Shown in pieces: positions 37,236-46,570 of a stretch of 64,000 nucleotides of DNA. This DNA is from Takashimella koratensis (Eukaryota; Basidiomycota; Tremellomycetes; Trichosporonales; Tetragoniomycetaceae): NCBI GenBank assembly GCA_003116875.1, contig BCKT01000015.1, positions 372,001-436,000 on the forward strand. The letters are read 5' to 3'. The notes beneath the pieces were generated by a model. The model made no database searches. It saw only the letters and a program-made list of their open reading frames with translations, and was not told the origin of the DNA. Position numbers and translations under genes: made by a program. Numbering within the stretch: position 1 is the stretch's first letter; every line of letters begins with the position of its first letter.

Positions 37236-37462
37236 CCCCCCCCCCCCCCCCCCTCCCCCACTCATCCTTCCCCCTCCCATCGGCAGAAAGTCGTAATGTC
37301 GCTTTGAGAATAGCTGGGATACTGGGCACTGCGCAACGTGCAGACGATTCAGAGGCAATTACATTACTCGCCTCTGTATGTTCTTATGAATCTTTGCATG
37401 CCCATCCAAAGAGCGTCACGTACGTGATGTAACTCTCATTCACTTCCCATTTCAATCTTCTC
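36707..37462. other. promoter region of orphan cluster gene 2 with giant poly-C tract
   Basis: This 756 bp lies between cluster genes. It contains a CAAAAAGGATGGACCT element near 36943, GCGCC palindrome-like sequence near 36850 and the poly-C tract at 37185-37259. No gene is supported. Confidence 0.5.
37185..37259. repeat. 75-base poly-C tract with two T interruptions
   Basis: Forty-eight C (37185-37232), one T, twenty C, one T and five C follow one another. It is the longest homopolymer in the window. Frames read through it (poly-Pro or poly-Gly) are artefacts. Confidence 0.9.
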
Positions 37463-38173
37463 CTACGATTCCCTGACTCGCTTAGCCTTTCCTGCGGTGA
37501 CGTTGGATGCTAGCTGGCTCTCGGCTGCCTGGATGTCTTGTTGGCTCAGCAGCTTAGAAACTTGACTTCCCCAATCCGATGCGACCTGTTGAAAGGACTC
37601 GAGAAGGAGGTTGCAGGCTGCAAACTCTTGTGTCCACGTTGGTGGAGGGCCTCCGAGCTGAGTCAAGCTCGTCGACAGATGGTCAAAGTCTGCATCCGCC
37701 AACGAATCGACCCATTCGGACCAACGCGTCCAGTCATCCTCGCTCACCTCCTCACCGGCTTTCTCATCATCATCCCAACCACCTTTGCCGACAAACGACG
37801 TCGGGACGAGATGTTTCTGCAGATACTGGGTTTCAGAACACACTTCGCTACGGCGGTCCTCTTTCCAATATTCCAGATCCCCACAATGTCCGATGATGCT
37901 CTCCCTCCCCTGGGCCATCCCCTCAGTGGTCCACGTGTCTTGTATTAGCTCAGCTACGAGCTCTCCAGTCAGCTGCTTGACAAGCTGTCGCAGCTCCATC
38001 TTCTCCTTAGAGCTTCCGGCTCCTTGGCACAACTTGACGATATCGTCTTTCCCGAACTCGTTCAGAGAGACTTCAAGCCCCCTAGAAGCAAGTGTCTTGG
38101 CGAAGAAGTTGTACAGGCGAGCGGGTATGTCCGACGGTGTGATTGGTAAAATATTAGTGGTAACGTCGACCAT
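37463..38173 (-). CDS. orphan cluster gene 3, unknown function
   Basis: This is an intronless gene of 236 residues. I choose the ATG at 38173 (MVDVTTNILPITPSDIPARL) because alignment with gene 2 begins there. Further ATG codons upstream (for example 38368) would add unmatched sequence. The core reads EVSLNEFGKDDIVKLCQGAG, SIIGHCGDLEYWKEDRRSEV, LQKHLVPTSFVGKGGWDDDE, then EVSEDDWTRWSEWVDSLADA and PTWTQEFAACNLLLESFQQV. These match gene 2 segment by segment, including the LVPxxFVGxxGWDD and WxxWVDxLADAD blocks. The C-terminus differs (basic GKAKRVRES instead of the acidic tail). No domain or function is recognised. Confidence 0.68.
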   Translation of the reverse strand: MVDVTTNILPITPSDIPARLYNFFAKTLASRGLEVSLNEFGKDDIVKLCQGAGSSKEKMELRQLVKQLTGELVAELIQDTWTTEGMAQGRESIIGHCGDLEYWKEDRRSEVCSETQYLQKHLVPTSFVGKGGWDDDEKAGEEVSEDDWTRWSEWVDSLADADFDHLSTSLTQLGGPPPTWTQEFAACNLLLESFQQVASDWGSQVSKLLSQQDIQAAESQLASNVTAGKAKRVRES

Positions 38174-38818
38174 TTTAAACTGCTCTGTGGAGATAACTAA
38201 ATCAGTGTTATATCGTGTGGAGAGAGTGGAGAGACGACTCTGGTCGCTGCTTATGTATCTCTTATGCCCCAAGAGACCAACATAGTGCTCTCCATTGTAC
38301 GGTTCTGACTGACATTGCCATGTGCGGAGCTGAATGGAAGATAGCCGCGCTGGTGTTTCACTGTCCATTGTCTTAGAAAGGATTGGAGTTTTTCTCTGAT
38401 CGCTCCAAAACCCCGCCCGTGAGAAATGCCAAGTACCATATTTTGATGAGGCTGCAGGATTTTCCCAACATGCTTTCGCGATCTCTGCGGTTCGCACGCT
38501 CAATGTGCAGCCCCGCCTATAAATTGAGGTGGCGTGATCAAGAGATCACAGTAGCTCCGTCTTGGTGCCAAGCGTGTTCAGTGCTTCTACAAAGAATGTC
38601 GATTCTCACAGGCGGGATATTATGCAGATCTTACCCCATAGAGTTTGATATTTGGCCAATCTGAATCCGGCTGTCAAAGCTCATCTACGCCCACTGGGCT
38701 TCCTCGGACGAGAACATGGCAAAAATGAACACGTGTCTTATGCTCTCAATCGCAGTAGAATCTGCCAACCACCCCCCAAGCTTTTCATTCATCGATGAGC
38801 AGACATCTTTAAACTATT
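38174..38818. other. spacer between orphan cluster genes 3 and 4
   Basis: This 645 bp has no supported gene. It holds the promoter of gene 3 and the 3' end of gene 4. Confidence 0.4.
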
Positions 38819-39910
38819 TCAATCTCCCCTTACTGTCTCCGTCTCATCGTCGTCAGATTCTTCTTCCTCGTCGTCGTCTTCCTCGCCTCGAAACGTGCGA
38901 CGAATCTTGATTCCTCGACCGTGCTCGGCTGTCTTACCTCTCTTTCCACTTGCTGGTCCCATGCCTGTAAAGCGAAAAACTTGGGGCAAGGTGTCTTCTT
39001 CGGAAACCGGAGGTTTGGTACTCAAATCGTCGGTGATCCTAGGCTGATACATGAACCAACAGTTGTCGATCTTCTGTAGAGCTTCAGAGACAACGTCGTG
39101 AGCCGCAAATTCTTGAATCCAGCGAGGAACCTTGCGATCAGTCTCCAAATGAGACATGAACATCGACAGGTTTTCGAACCCCATTTCAGGAAGTGAATTG
39201 ACCCATTTCCCCCATCTCTCCATATCCTTGTCGGAGACCTTCCTTCCCTCCTCAAGCTCGAAGTCGTCCCAGCCTGTGTTCCGTTGTTTGTTGAGCTGCG
39301 TGGTGCTTGGCACTGTCTTAATCTCGTTTCCAGGGGCTGTAGATGGGGTGCCAAGCTGCAAGCTCCTACCGAATAGCTGAGAGAGTTCCGCCATGTGAGC
39401 CATGTGATAAAGTTCCGCCATGCGATTGAGTTCCGCCATGTGATCAGCATATTCTTTGATCATAGTCTTGACAACCGATTCGGGGACAAGGCTCTTGTCC
39501 AGATAATCTTCATTCACGCAAACTTCATCATTGCACTCATTGAAGAGCCTTTCGAGTTCTTCGAAAGCGGTGGCTGCATTCGTTTTTCCTTCTTCCGAGT
39601 CCACAACGCCCCAGTTCGATCGTGACGGAATGGCACTTAAGTCGTCACAGCGCTGCATGATGACGTTTCTCCATTCTCCCCGCTTCTCCACTCCCGCTTC
39701 TTGCTCAATTCCATCAACTATCACGCTGAACAGCGACTTGCTGGAAGATTGGGGCGTGATGTGTTCTTCATATTCCGATCCGTACGCAAGAAAGCCAAAA
39801 ATTCTGTTCACTGTGTTTGGAATAGCAGGGGATTTAACAGCCGTCTGCTCATCTGTCTTGTCGTCCGACACCTTGGTTGTAGTGGTGGCTGTTTCAACCC
39901 TACCTGTCAT
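38819..39910 (-). CDS. orphan cluster gene 4, unknown function
   Basis: This is an intronless gene of 363 residues with ATG at 39910 (MTGRVETATTTTKVSDDKTD). Family segments are FGFLAYGSEYEEHITPQSSS, VNEDYLDKSLVPESVVKTMI, NTGWDDFELEEGRKVSDKDM, then ERWGKWVNSLPEMGFENLSM and PRWIQEFAAHDVVSEALQKI. Relative to genes 2 and 3 it has an insertion between LVPES and GWDD containing a short tandem repeat of (H)MAEL (about residues 155-178). The tail is basic and then acidic (IKIRRTFRGEEDDDEEEESD), which may be a nuclear signal, though that is inference. The function is unknown. Confidence 0.68.
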   Translation of the reverse strand: MTGRVETATTTTKVSDDKTDEQTAVKSPAIPNTVNRIFGFLAYGSEYEEHITPQSSSKSLFSVIVDGIEQEAGVEKRGEWRNVIMQRCDDLSAIPSRSNWGVVDSEEGKTNAATAFEELERLFNECNDEVCVNEDYLDKSLVPESVVKTMIKEYADHMAELNRMAELYHMAHMAELSQLFGRSLQLGTPSTAPGNEIKTVPSTTQLNKQRNTGWDDFELEEGRKVSDKDMERWGKWVNSLPEMGFENLSMFMSHLETDRKVPRWIQEFAAHDVVSEALQKIDNCWFMYQPRITDDLSTKPPVSEEDTLPQVFRFTGMGPASGKRGKTAEHGRGIKIRRTFRGEEDDDEEEESDDDETETVRGD

Positions 39911-40559
39911 GTTTGCTAGATGTTTGACTTAAACTAAAGTAGTCTTGTTATCCAAAGCTGTGGGCGCTGAAGGATACTTCCCAACCAACTTGCACCCCCA
40001 TTTCTTTCCGGTCTTGTTGGCCTTCAGCCTAACATCGTGGGATGGCGACGCAGTAAGCGTTTCCAACAAGCAAAAGATCAGCAGCGTGAGAGGCCTTCGA
40101 GGCTGTACGCTCCTTTACGATTCCTTCCTTTGCTTGCATATCCAGTACATTTTCCCACCCGGATGACATTGTCTCTGTCCTTTCAGCATCTGTAACAGGC
40201 CTTCAATACGTCCTTTCATTATTCGGAGAGCTGCGAGGAGTGCGTAGAGAGTTCTTCAGATCGTCTCAGCATTTGCTCGTTCGCGCTATGCTGTTGTCTC
40301 CCATGTATGTGTGGTAGCGGTACAGTAGCGGTTGCCCTCTGAAAGGTTACTTCATGATGTTTGCTGGTAGACTAAGATGACAAGGTACAGTATTCCTTCG
40401 ACGAAGAAGCATCTATCTGTCCACCAAAACTGGGATGTATGCATGTGCTTTTCGTCTCATGTCTTAGCGTAAATCCGTTATCCGGCTAACGAGAGAATGG
40501 CGCTATGGCAGAGCCCTGCTTCCACAAAAAAGAGATATTTGTCGAACATCTGGGAGCGC
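39911..40559. other. spacer between orphan cluster gene 4 and the decayed copy
   Basis: This 649 bp has no supported gene. It could contain unrecognisable remains of the C-terminal half of the decayed copy, but I found no GWDD-like block in it. Confidence 0.4.
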
Positions 40560-41029
40560 TTTAGAGTCTCATCCGCGTCTTGTTGAGTAGAGATTTGAGA
40601 TAAGGACTAGGGACGATGCTCTTATCCAGATATTCTACCTCCATGCTTACTCTGAAGTTGCTCGCCCCTATTAGTTGCCGAAGCTCACTGTTGCAGGTGG
40701 CTAAGCTTGCTCTTCCCTGAGTGATCTCGTCCGAGCTTCAAGCCGATCTCTGAGGCATATCACCCAACTCACTGCTACGTTGTTCAAAAATGTTTTCTCC
40801 ACTTATCTCGCTCCCCTACTCCAGTCTTTTGCGCCAGTTGTTCCGCAAGCACGATGAAAATCGATTCGGTGGAGGATGGGTCGGTGAAGTGGCTCTCAAA
40901 TTCCGGACCGTAGGCAAGGTAGCCAAGAATACTGGTCTCAGCCTTGAGATCAGTGGGAGGATCAACGATTTTCGGCTCCCCTGAGTCACTGCCTGGAGTT
41001 TTGGATTGTATGGGAGCTGGGTCTGCCAT
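40560..41029 (-). pseudogene. decayed copy of the orphan cluster family
   Basis: From an ATG at 41029 the minus strand reads MADPAPIQSKTPGSDSGEPK, then ILGYLAYGPEFESHFTDPSS and GVGERDKWRKHF before a stop at 40784. This matches the N-terminal part of gene 4 (FGFLAYGSEYEEHITPQSSS, GVEKRGEWRNVI). About 100-150 nt further, in another frame, SELRQLIGASNFRVSMEVEY and LDKSIVPSPYLKSLL occur. These correspond to FEELERLFNECNDEV...YLDKSLVPESVVKTM of gene 4. The two halves are separated by stops and frame changes and the C-terminal GWDD half is missing, so this is a broken relic of an earlier fifth copy. The first piece could still be expressed as an 81-residue peptide. Confidence 0.7.
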
Positions 41030-41815
41030 GATTGCTGTTACGACAATCGCTGTCAGTGTGCGCTTGGCATTTGCATAGGGGCGGGGGGGAAATGGGGGAT
41101 TTTGCCCCAAGCGAGCATTCTCACACAATGCCCCCGTTTTCTTTCGGTTTCTGTCATCATTGCCTGGGAGGCAATGAGACTTGTTGAGCAAAGGAAGGCG
41201 CCTCAGCTTTACAAGCCATGAGCCTTCCTTTGCTCTCCTTGACGGTGATTTCCTTTGCTCACTTGCTTGCCATCACTGGCGGCCTCGCCGCCTTCACGCA
41301 ATCCTTTTGCACTCTTGTCCTCTCAGCTTTTGTAGTAGTACTATGTTGTTGATCCATTCACGGCGCTGTGGGCTCCGACGAGTGGCATTCCTCCCTCCCT
41401 ATCCCTTTCGTAAACAAAGTGAAAGGTATATGACAATGCTACCGACATCGTCTCTTACCACCGTGCATTTCGAGTCACACACCTTTCAAATTGGATCTCC
41501 AACTCCCATAGCAGCCGAAAACAAAGGGGCAAGGGAGAATAGTGAAAGGCGATCTGACAGCTTGGCGAATTCCTTTCACACTGCCGTCCTTTCTAGGTCG
41601 GAGGCAATCAAGTCGGTGGTTGGCTTGCCAAAACAGAGTAAGCAGGTGGTGGGTCTAGTGAAGTTGTATATTATCGGTTGAACCCACCCCCCATTTTTAC
41701 CTTCTTCCACTTTCTCTCCACTTCTGGACAGCCCGCCACCCGCATATTCACACACAGACCCTCTACCACAAATCCACCTAACTGACACCGACAATCAACT
41801 ACCAGGTACAGCACG
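41030..41815. other. intergenic region between the two orphan families
   Basis: This 786 bp between a minus-strand relic and a plus-strand gene carries no supported gene. The last 150 bp form a TATA plus C/T-rich promoter block like that of the gene at 43191. Confidence 0.45.
41667..41673 (+). promoter_or_regulatory. TATA-like element of the gene at 41816
   Basis: TATATTA stands about 145 bp before the ATG. It is followed after about 10 bp by an AACCCACCCCCC block and a long C/T tract, the same order as before the paralog at 43191. Confidence 0.4.
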
Positions 41816-42271
41816 ATGAGCACTAACACTTCGAGCTCCAACTGGGCCTACCTCGTTGACGATCCGGCTGATTTCGTGTACTTCATGTGTCACGGTTACC
41901 CCGATACAGAAACGAAAGAGTACACCGAGAAACAGACATTTTACGGCGATATGTATAAATCTATCGGATGGCTTGCGACGTCAACTGGCAACCGAGACCA
42001 AATGACTTCCAACTGCCTGGAGCTTCAGAAATTGCCCAGAGACGACGGCTGGTCAGCTTCCGAGCTCGCAGAGGGCATCGAGGCGCTCCGCTGGGGCAGG
42101 GAGGGATTCCGCTTACGGATGCCATGGGATACCGATTCAACCTTCCTGGCACGCTGTTTCATCGGCGAACAAATGTCCGGCGTTATAACGCAGTGGGAGG
42201 GGATTCTCTCTAACATGGGGTCTCCCGAAGACTGCAACCAAGTCATGCTCGGGGCTGACGATGCTTCGTGA
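41816..42271 (+). CDS. second orphan family, member 1 (CHGY protein)
   Basis: This is an intronless gene of 151 residues starting MSTNTSSSNWAYLVDDPADF. The paralog at 43191 shares the order W-A-(Y/H)-L, FMCHGY, EYTEKQ...Y, (I/V)-x-WL, QMTSN-x2-EL-x2-LP, (D/R)-W-x-(A/S)-S-(E/D)-L-x2-GI-x2-L. The body is predicted soluble and mixed helical. There is no signal peptide, membrane helix or catalytic motif that I recognise. The two cysteines (FMCHGY and a later one) are not arranged as a known metal site. It lies next to the minus-strand orphan family, in the same poly-C-rich island. The function is unknown. Confidence 0.62.
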   Translation: MSTNTSSSNWAYLVDDPADFVYFMCHGYPDTETKEYTEKQTFYGDMYKSIGWLATSTGNRDQMTSNCLELQKLPRDDGWSASELAEGIEALRWGREGFRLRMPWDTDSTFLARCFIGEQMSGVITQWEGILSNMGSPEDCNQVMLGADDAS

Positions 42272-43190
42272 TGCGATAAGCTCCCTTGCTTCGCCTCACT
42301 CTCGACGGTCCAATCTGAGTGATTTTATTTGCCTCGCTACTATTCCACAAGTTCCCAGTATCAATTCGTGCCAAATTTGTTCATAATTTTGCTCGTAGTG
42401 CCTTTGATCCTCTCAGGTCCAGTGCCGTCTACCAACAAGGAAGACCAACGGTCAAAGTTAGTCTCTTGCACTTGTCCTCTCTGGACCTCATTTATGCACT
42501 ACCCCAGACAACGTTTCTAATGGTATCGATACACTGTAGACTACAGTTGACGAGCCAAAATCTATTTAACACGGTCAGAAAATCGTCTGGTACGGTACTT
42601 TGGTCAAAAGCCAACACCACATGTTGAGCGCATAGACTCTTCACCGCAAGCTATTTCGTCAACAAAACAAAGGGCCTTGGACTCGGCTCCAGCCAAGCCA
42701 CCCTCAATGAGCTGGCTATCCCCCCTTCCCCTACCCCCTTCTCTCACCTCACCTCTCCTCCCCCCCTGTACCGTCCCCAACCGGCATAGTCCAGGCCTTG
42801 TCCATTCATCCTTTCATCTCCACCCCCTCTTGCAGAGCACAACGCCTACAGAAAGCGACGCATTGAGCCTCTTGAGGCATGGCAGAGGGCAAGGTCTGAA
42901 GCTGAAGGCCCTTTCATCCTTCCGTCCTTTCATGACCGCCCCACCTTGTGCAGTTGTTGGTTTGCTGAGTACAAAGAAGAGTGAGAGAGGTGGGGCTTGG
43001 GTGAGGGTATATAGCATGAGGAGAAACCCCCCCTTTTCTCCTCTTCTTCACCCACTCTCTTTTCCTCTTTCCCCAAATACCATCCCACGTTCGCTCGACT
43101 ACGACCAATTTCGAACCAACCTCGAGGATTGACGACACACTTTCACGTACTCGCACTCAGCACCATCGGGTATCAGGTTGCCACAGCAAA
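42272..43190. other. spacer between the two CHGY genes
   Basis: This 919 bp has no supported gene. The region 42715-42850 is C/T-rich. A TATATAG at 43008 and a C/T-rich leader follow and form the promoter of the gene at 43191. Confidence 0.45.
43008..43014 (+). promoter_or_regulatory. TATA box of the gene at 43191
   Basis: TATATAG is followed by GAGGAGAAACCCCCCC and a C/T tract, paralogous in layout to the promoter of the gene at 41816. The distance to the ATG is about 180 bp. Confidence 0.5.
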
Positions 43191-43703
43191 ATGAGCACCC
43201 AAACTTCGAAACGCGAATGGGCGCACCTTGCTCTCAATTGGAACATGATTACCACATTCATGTGCCACGGCTACCGGAATCAGAAGACTCGAAATTACAC
43301 ACAGGAACAGCGCTACCACGGACTTTTGCTCGGCGCCGTCAAATGGCTCAAGGAGTCGTCCAACCAGTCACAAATGACTTCCAATCGCGAGGAGCTGGAA
43401 AGACTGCCCGGCAAGGACCGCTGGTTCAGCTCCGACCTCGAGAAGGGCATTGCTCAACTCGACATCGCCATTCAGCCCATGGAGGCTTCAAAAGCCTGGA
43501 TAGGCTCAGATGCCAAAGAACGCGATTTTCTCGAGACGCAAGTCTCCACGCTTCGAAATGCCTGGAAGCGTGCTCTTGACGATCTGAGATCTGAACAAGA
43601 GTCGCTCTCAGGCCACCGTCATCGACGATTCCACCGCCGCTCCGCCGTCCACTGTCAACACCACGGTCACGCCGACGAAACACCCCACGACCACCTCCGG
43701 TGA
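43191..43703 (+). CDS. second orphan family, member 2 (CHGY protein), possible C-terminal frameshift
   Basis: This frame of 170 residues starts MSTQTSKREWAHLALNWNMI. It shares with the gene at 41816 the FMCHGY block, the YTxEQxxY block, WLKESSNQSQMTSNREELER and FSSDLEKGIAQL. Residues about 100-140 form a heptad-like helix (FLETQVSTLRNAWKRALDDL). After codon 140 the frame turns into an unnatural His/Arg-rich stretch (SGHRHRRFHRRSAVH). The next frame over the same bases instead reads ATVIDDSTAAPPSTVNTTVT and runs on to an acidic end (DDDDDNDNEHV) with a stop at about 43835. That looks more like a genuine disordered tail, so a frameshift or an unrecognised splice near 43588-43620 is likely. The function is unknown. 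Confidence 0.58.
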   Translation: MSTQTSKREWAHLALNWNMITTFMCHGYRNQKTRNYTQEQRYHGLLLGAVKWLKESSNQSQMTSNREELERLPGKDRWFSSDLEKGIAQLDIAIQPMEASKAWIGSDAKERDFLETQVSTLRNAWKRALDDLRSEQESLSGHRHRRFHRRSAVHCQHHGHADETPHDHLR

Positions 43704-44517
43704 ATCTGCTACGTCGGTGGTTCTTGTCCATCAGCCTTCGATCGCTACGCCTCCCAAGCCTGCCTCGACTGTCTCCGACACCCACCCCACCGCCCCCACC
43801 GACGACGACGACGACAACGACAACGAACACGTCTAGACGACCGAACTCACTCCGTTGTTCGATCATGCTCTTACTTCACATGCCTCGACATCCAGCCAGC
43901 TTCCGTCTTTTGACTTCACTGCTTTCTTTCTTTCGTCATTCCTGTCAGGTATTACGGCCAAGGACTGCGGAGGCGATCTGTGGGGTACCGAAGTACCTCG
44001 AGTGACGAGAGCGATCCGAGCGGGGTGGCACAGATCCAACGCCACCAGGGGTAGCATGGGACTGTGACACGGCCAGGGGGAGCTGCGGAGAGAGTGACAG
44101 AGGGATATATAGCAGTCCGTAGAGCGTCGAGCGATGGATCCCCCAGATCGAGTGAAGAAAACCTAACAATTCCCAATCCTTTGCTCAAACAGTCCCAGCA
44201 CAGCCCTCAGTTTTAGCGCCTTTCACTAGAACGAGCCTTCATGCTGTACCGCCAGTAGTTCAATCTAGTCTCGCTCTGAGTACCTCTGAAGCCCATCCAT
44301 GCATTTTTTTGGTTCGAGTTCTTCAAAGCGTGAGACGATTTTTATGACACGGATATAGAATAGATAGGCAGGTACTGTTTGTTATCCGATTCGGTAAAGT
44401 GGTTTCTGATACACCCCTCACAGTCAACACAACATGCCGGGGGACGAGAATGTCAACCCACCACGCTATTTTATTCCGCGACATTCCTTCGCCCATAACC
44501 ATAACTACGACTGTCTC

Positions 44518-44561
<44 letters not shown>

Positions 44562-44599
44562 ATCTCCCCGTCACAACGAAGCAAGTCCCCTATGTCCTC
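43704..44599. other. intergenic region with poly-C tract
   Basis: This 896 bp lies between the orphan island and the CCDC47 gene. It includes the likely alternative tail of the preceding gene (to about 43835), a TATATAG at about 44106-44112 with no convincing gene after it, and the poly-C tract at 44521. Confidence 0.45.
44521..44561. repeat. 41-base poly-C tract
   Basis: Forty-one consecutive C lie just downstream (on the minus strand) of the CCDC47-like stop codon. Confidence 0.9.
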
Positions 44600-46116
44600 T
44601 TACTTCATCTGCTTCTTAGCCTGCTTCCTCTGCTCACGCTTGCGCTCAAGCTCCTCTGCCTTCTTCGCCTCCTTCTCGCTCATCCCTGCGCGTTCGGCCC
44701 TCTTCTTCGCGGCGCGCTTGTCCTCTGCGGTCTCCTCGACGGGGGCGTTCTCAGCCACGTCTTTCTTGTACGACTCGATGAGGTCGATTTCGACCTCTTT
44801 GCGGCTCTTGACGAGTTTACGGCCGACCTCGGGCTTGAAGAGGTTAGGGCGGGCAAGGAGGTCGGCGATGTTGAGAGCGACTTGGACCCAGGCGGCAACG
44901 GCCTCGACTTCGGCGGAACCAGAGGGCTTCTTGACGGAGACGATGACTTGGCGCTCTTTGCGCTCAGGCTTGAGGGGGCCCTTCTTGGGGCGCTCAGACG
45001 GCTGGTCGGTGATCTACCCGCGGAGTCAGCTTAAGCACCCCGAGCCAAGAACAGGGCAATTGCAGCACCACGACAGCGTGCAGAGGAAAGAGGGAAGGAG
45101 AAGGGAGTGGGAGAGGGTGGAAACAGCTTTACGCACGAGGAGGTACTTGAGCACAGAGGCGGCCTTCTTGTCAGCGAGGAGCTCGGTGATGCCGACGTTG
45201 GGGGTCTTGAGGAGGACATCGGAGACGTCGCTGTGCTCGGTGAAGAGCGCGTGAGTGACGGGGACGTCGGCGTACTCGTACAACCTGGGGAAGCTCTGCG
45301 GTGTGTCAGCTCGAACGATCGCAGCAGCGAAACGAGCCCATAGGACAAGGTGAAATCCCTTCTCAAAGCCAACTCACCATGTCCCATCGGTCGTATTTGA
45401 GGCCCCTCATAGCTCCCTTCTCTGAGATGGCCCAAACGCCCGCTCCCTCACCCTGGAGCCCCTTGTCGCCCTTTCCGAGGGTGAGGGTGAACACGATCCC
45501 CTCGGACGCATCGTACAAGACAGGCTCGATGAGCGCGCGCCCAAAGTGGATCACCATCCCGACAATGTCGTGGAAAGGGTGAAGCTTGAGGGTCGCGTGC
45601 AGGCACACGAGGTTACGACGGCCCGTTGCGTAGAGGAGGTGGAGCGCCGACGAGGAGGAGAGGAGTGGGCGGACCGCGCTGAACTGCGATTGGAGTAGCG
45701 GGATCGTAGGCGCCACGCTGTTGATAGATAAAGGTAGTCGCTGTCAGTGTCATTCACTTGCAAGAAGAGAGTATGGTGGGTGGATTATGATAAAGACAGT
45801 GGCCCATCGCTCTCTAGGGCCGGGCCAACCGCCCATGAAGCCATCAACCCAAACCGGAGCAACCAGGACCAACCCAACCTCGACCCATCCCAGATACTCA
45901 CGCGGATCGCGCACGGCTCATGTTGATCGTCTTGCCGATGAGGTAGAACAGCAAGTACGCCGCGATGAGGGAGAGCATGACGGCCTCAAACTTGAAGTCG
46001 TACGGACGGAAGACGAACATCTTCCACCTGAACAGCTCGAGGCCGCTGTACTCGCGCGGAGCCGGCTGAGGCGGTGGCGGCGCAATGGTCGTGAGGAGCT
46101 TGAGGAGCTGCGACAT
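44600..46116 (-). CDS. CCDC47 homolog (DUF1682), ER membrane PAT complex subunit
   Basis: This minus-strand gene has four exons, with ATG at 46116 (MSQLLKLLTTIAPPPPQPAP) and stop at 44600. The N-terminal part has FRWKMFVFRPYDFKFEAVML and a membrane helix (LSLIAAYLLFYLIGKTIN). The DUF1682 domain follows: HDIVGMVIHFGRALIEPVLY, GVWAISEKGAMRGLKYDRWD, SFPRLYEYADVPVTHALFTE, and DVLLKTPNVGITELLADKKA. The C-terminus is a Lys/Glu/Arg coiled-coil (EKEAKKAEELERKREQRKQA). In animals CCDC47 partners with Asterix in the PAT complex, which helps insert multi-pass membrane proteins, and it influences ER calcium. In fungi the role is inferred from homology. The charged C-terminal tail is consistent with ribosome or RNA contact. 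Confidence 0.88.
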
Positions 46117-46570
46117 GGTGTTCGCGAGGTCGAGGGGGTAAGGATGGATGAGAGAGGGGAGGAGGGGGTGGGATGGGACAGAGAGAGAGGGAGATGGGGA
46201 GGTGGTGGATATGTTCTAGAAAGAGTCGGGCCCGGAGAAGGCGACCCTGAATTTACCGTGTGCGTGTGTGTGTGTGTGTGTCTTGACATTGCCGGATAGG
46301 GAAGACGGCGGAAAGTGGCACCGGGTCAAAAAGTCACAATTCCAGGATAGACAGACAGCCTCGCCAGCACTTTTGATTTGCATTCCACTTGATATCAGAC
46401 GACCTTGGCCCACGTACAGTGGTTGTGATAGGACCCAGAGCTATGCAGTAGAGATGTATGAACTAGAATACTAGACATGAGAATCTACTCTGTACTAAGC
46501 GGACAACAGGTACAAGATTCAACCCTTCCTCAGTTCAAGAGTACTACTGCCACCCTCTTCCCGCCCCCAC
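46117..46570. other. intergenic region, promoter of the CCDC47 homolog
   Basis: This 454 bp has a (GT)n microsatellite at about 46258-46280 and a C/T-rich leader for the minus-strand gene. No gene is seen. Confidence 0.45.

Noticed and set aside
37066..37432. poly-Gly and poly-Pro proteins
   Set aside because: Frames through the 75-base poly-C tract with no conserved flanks.
44100..44170. Possible third CHGY-type gene after the TATATAG near 44106
   Set aside because: The following ATG opens only ten codons before a stop, and no family block follows.
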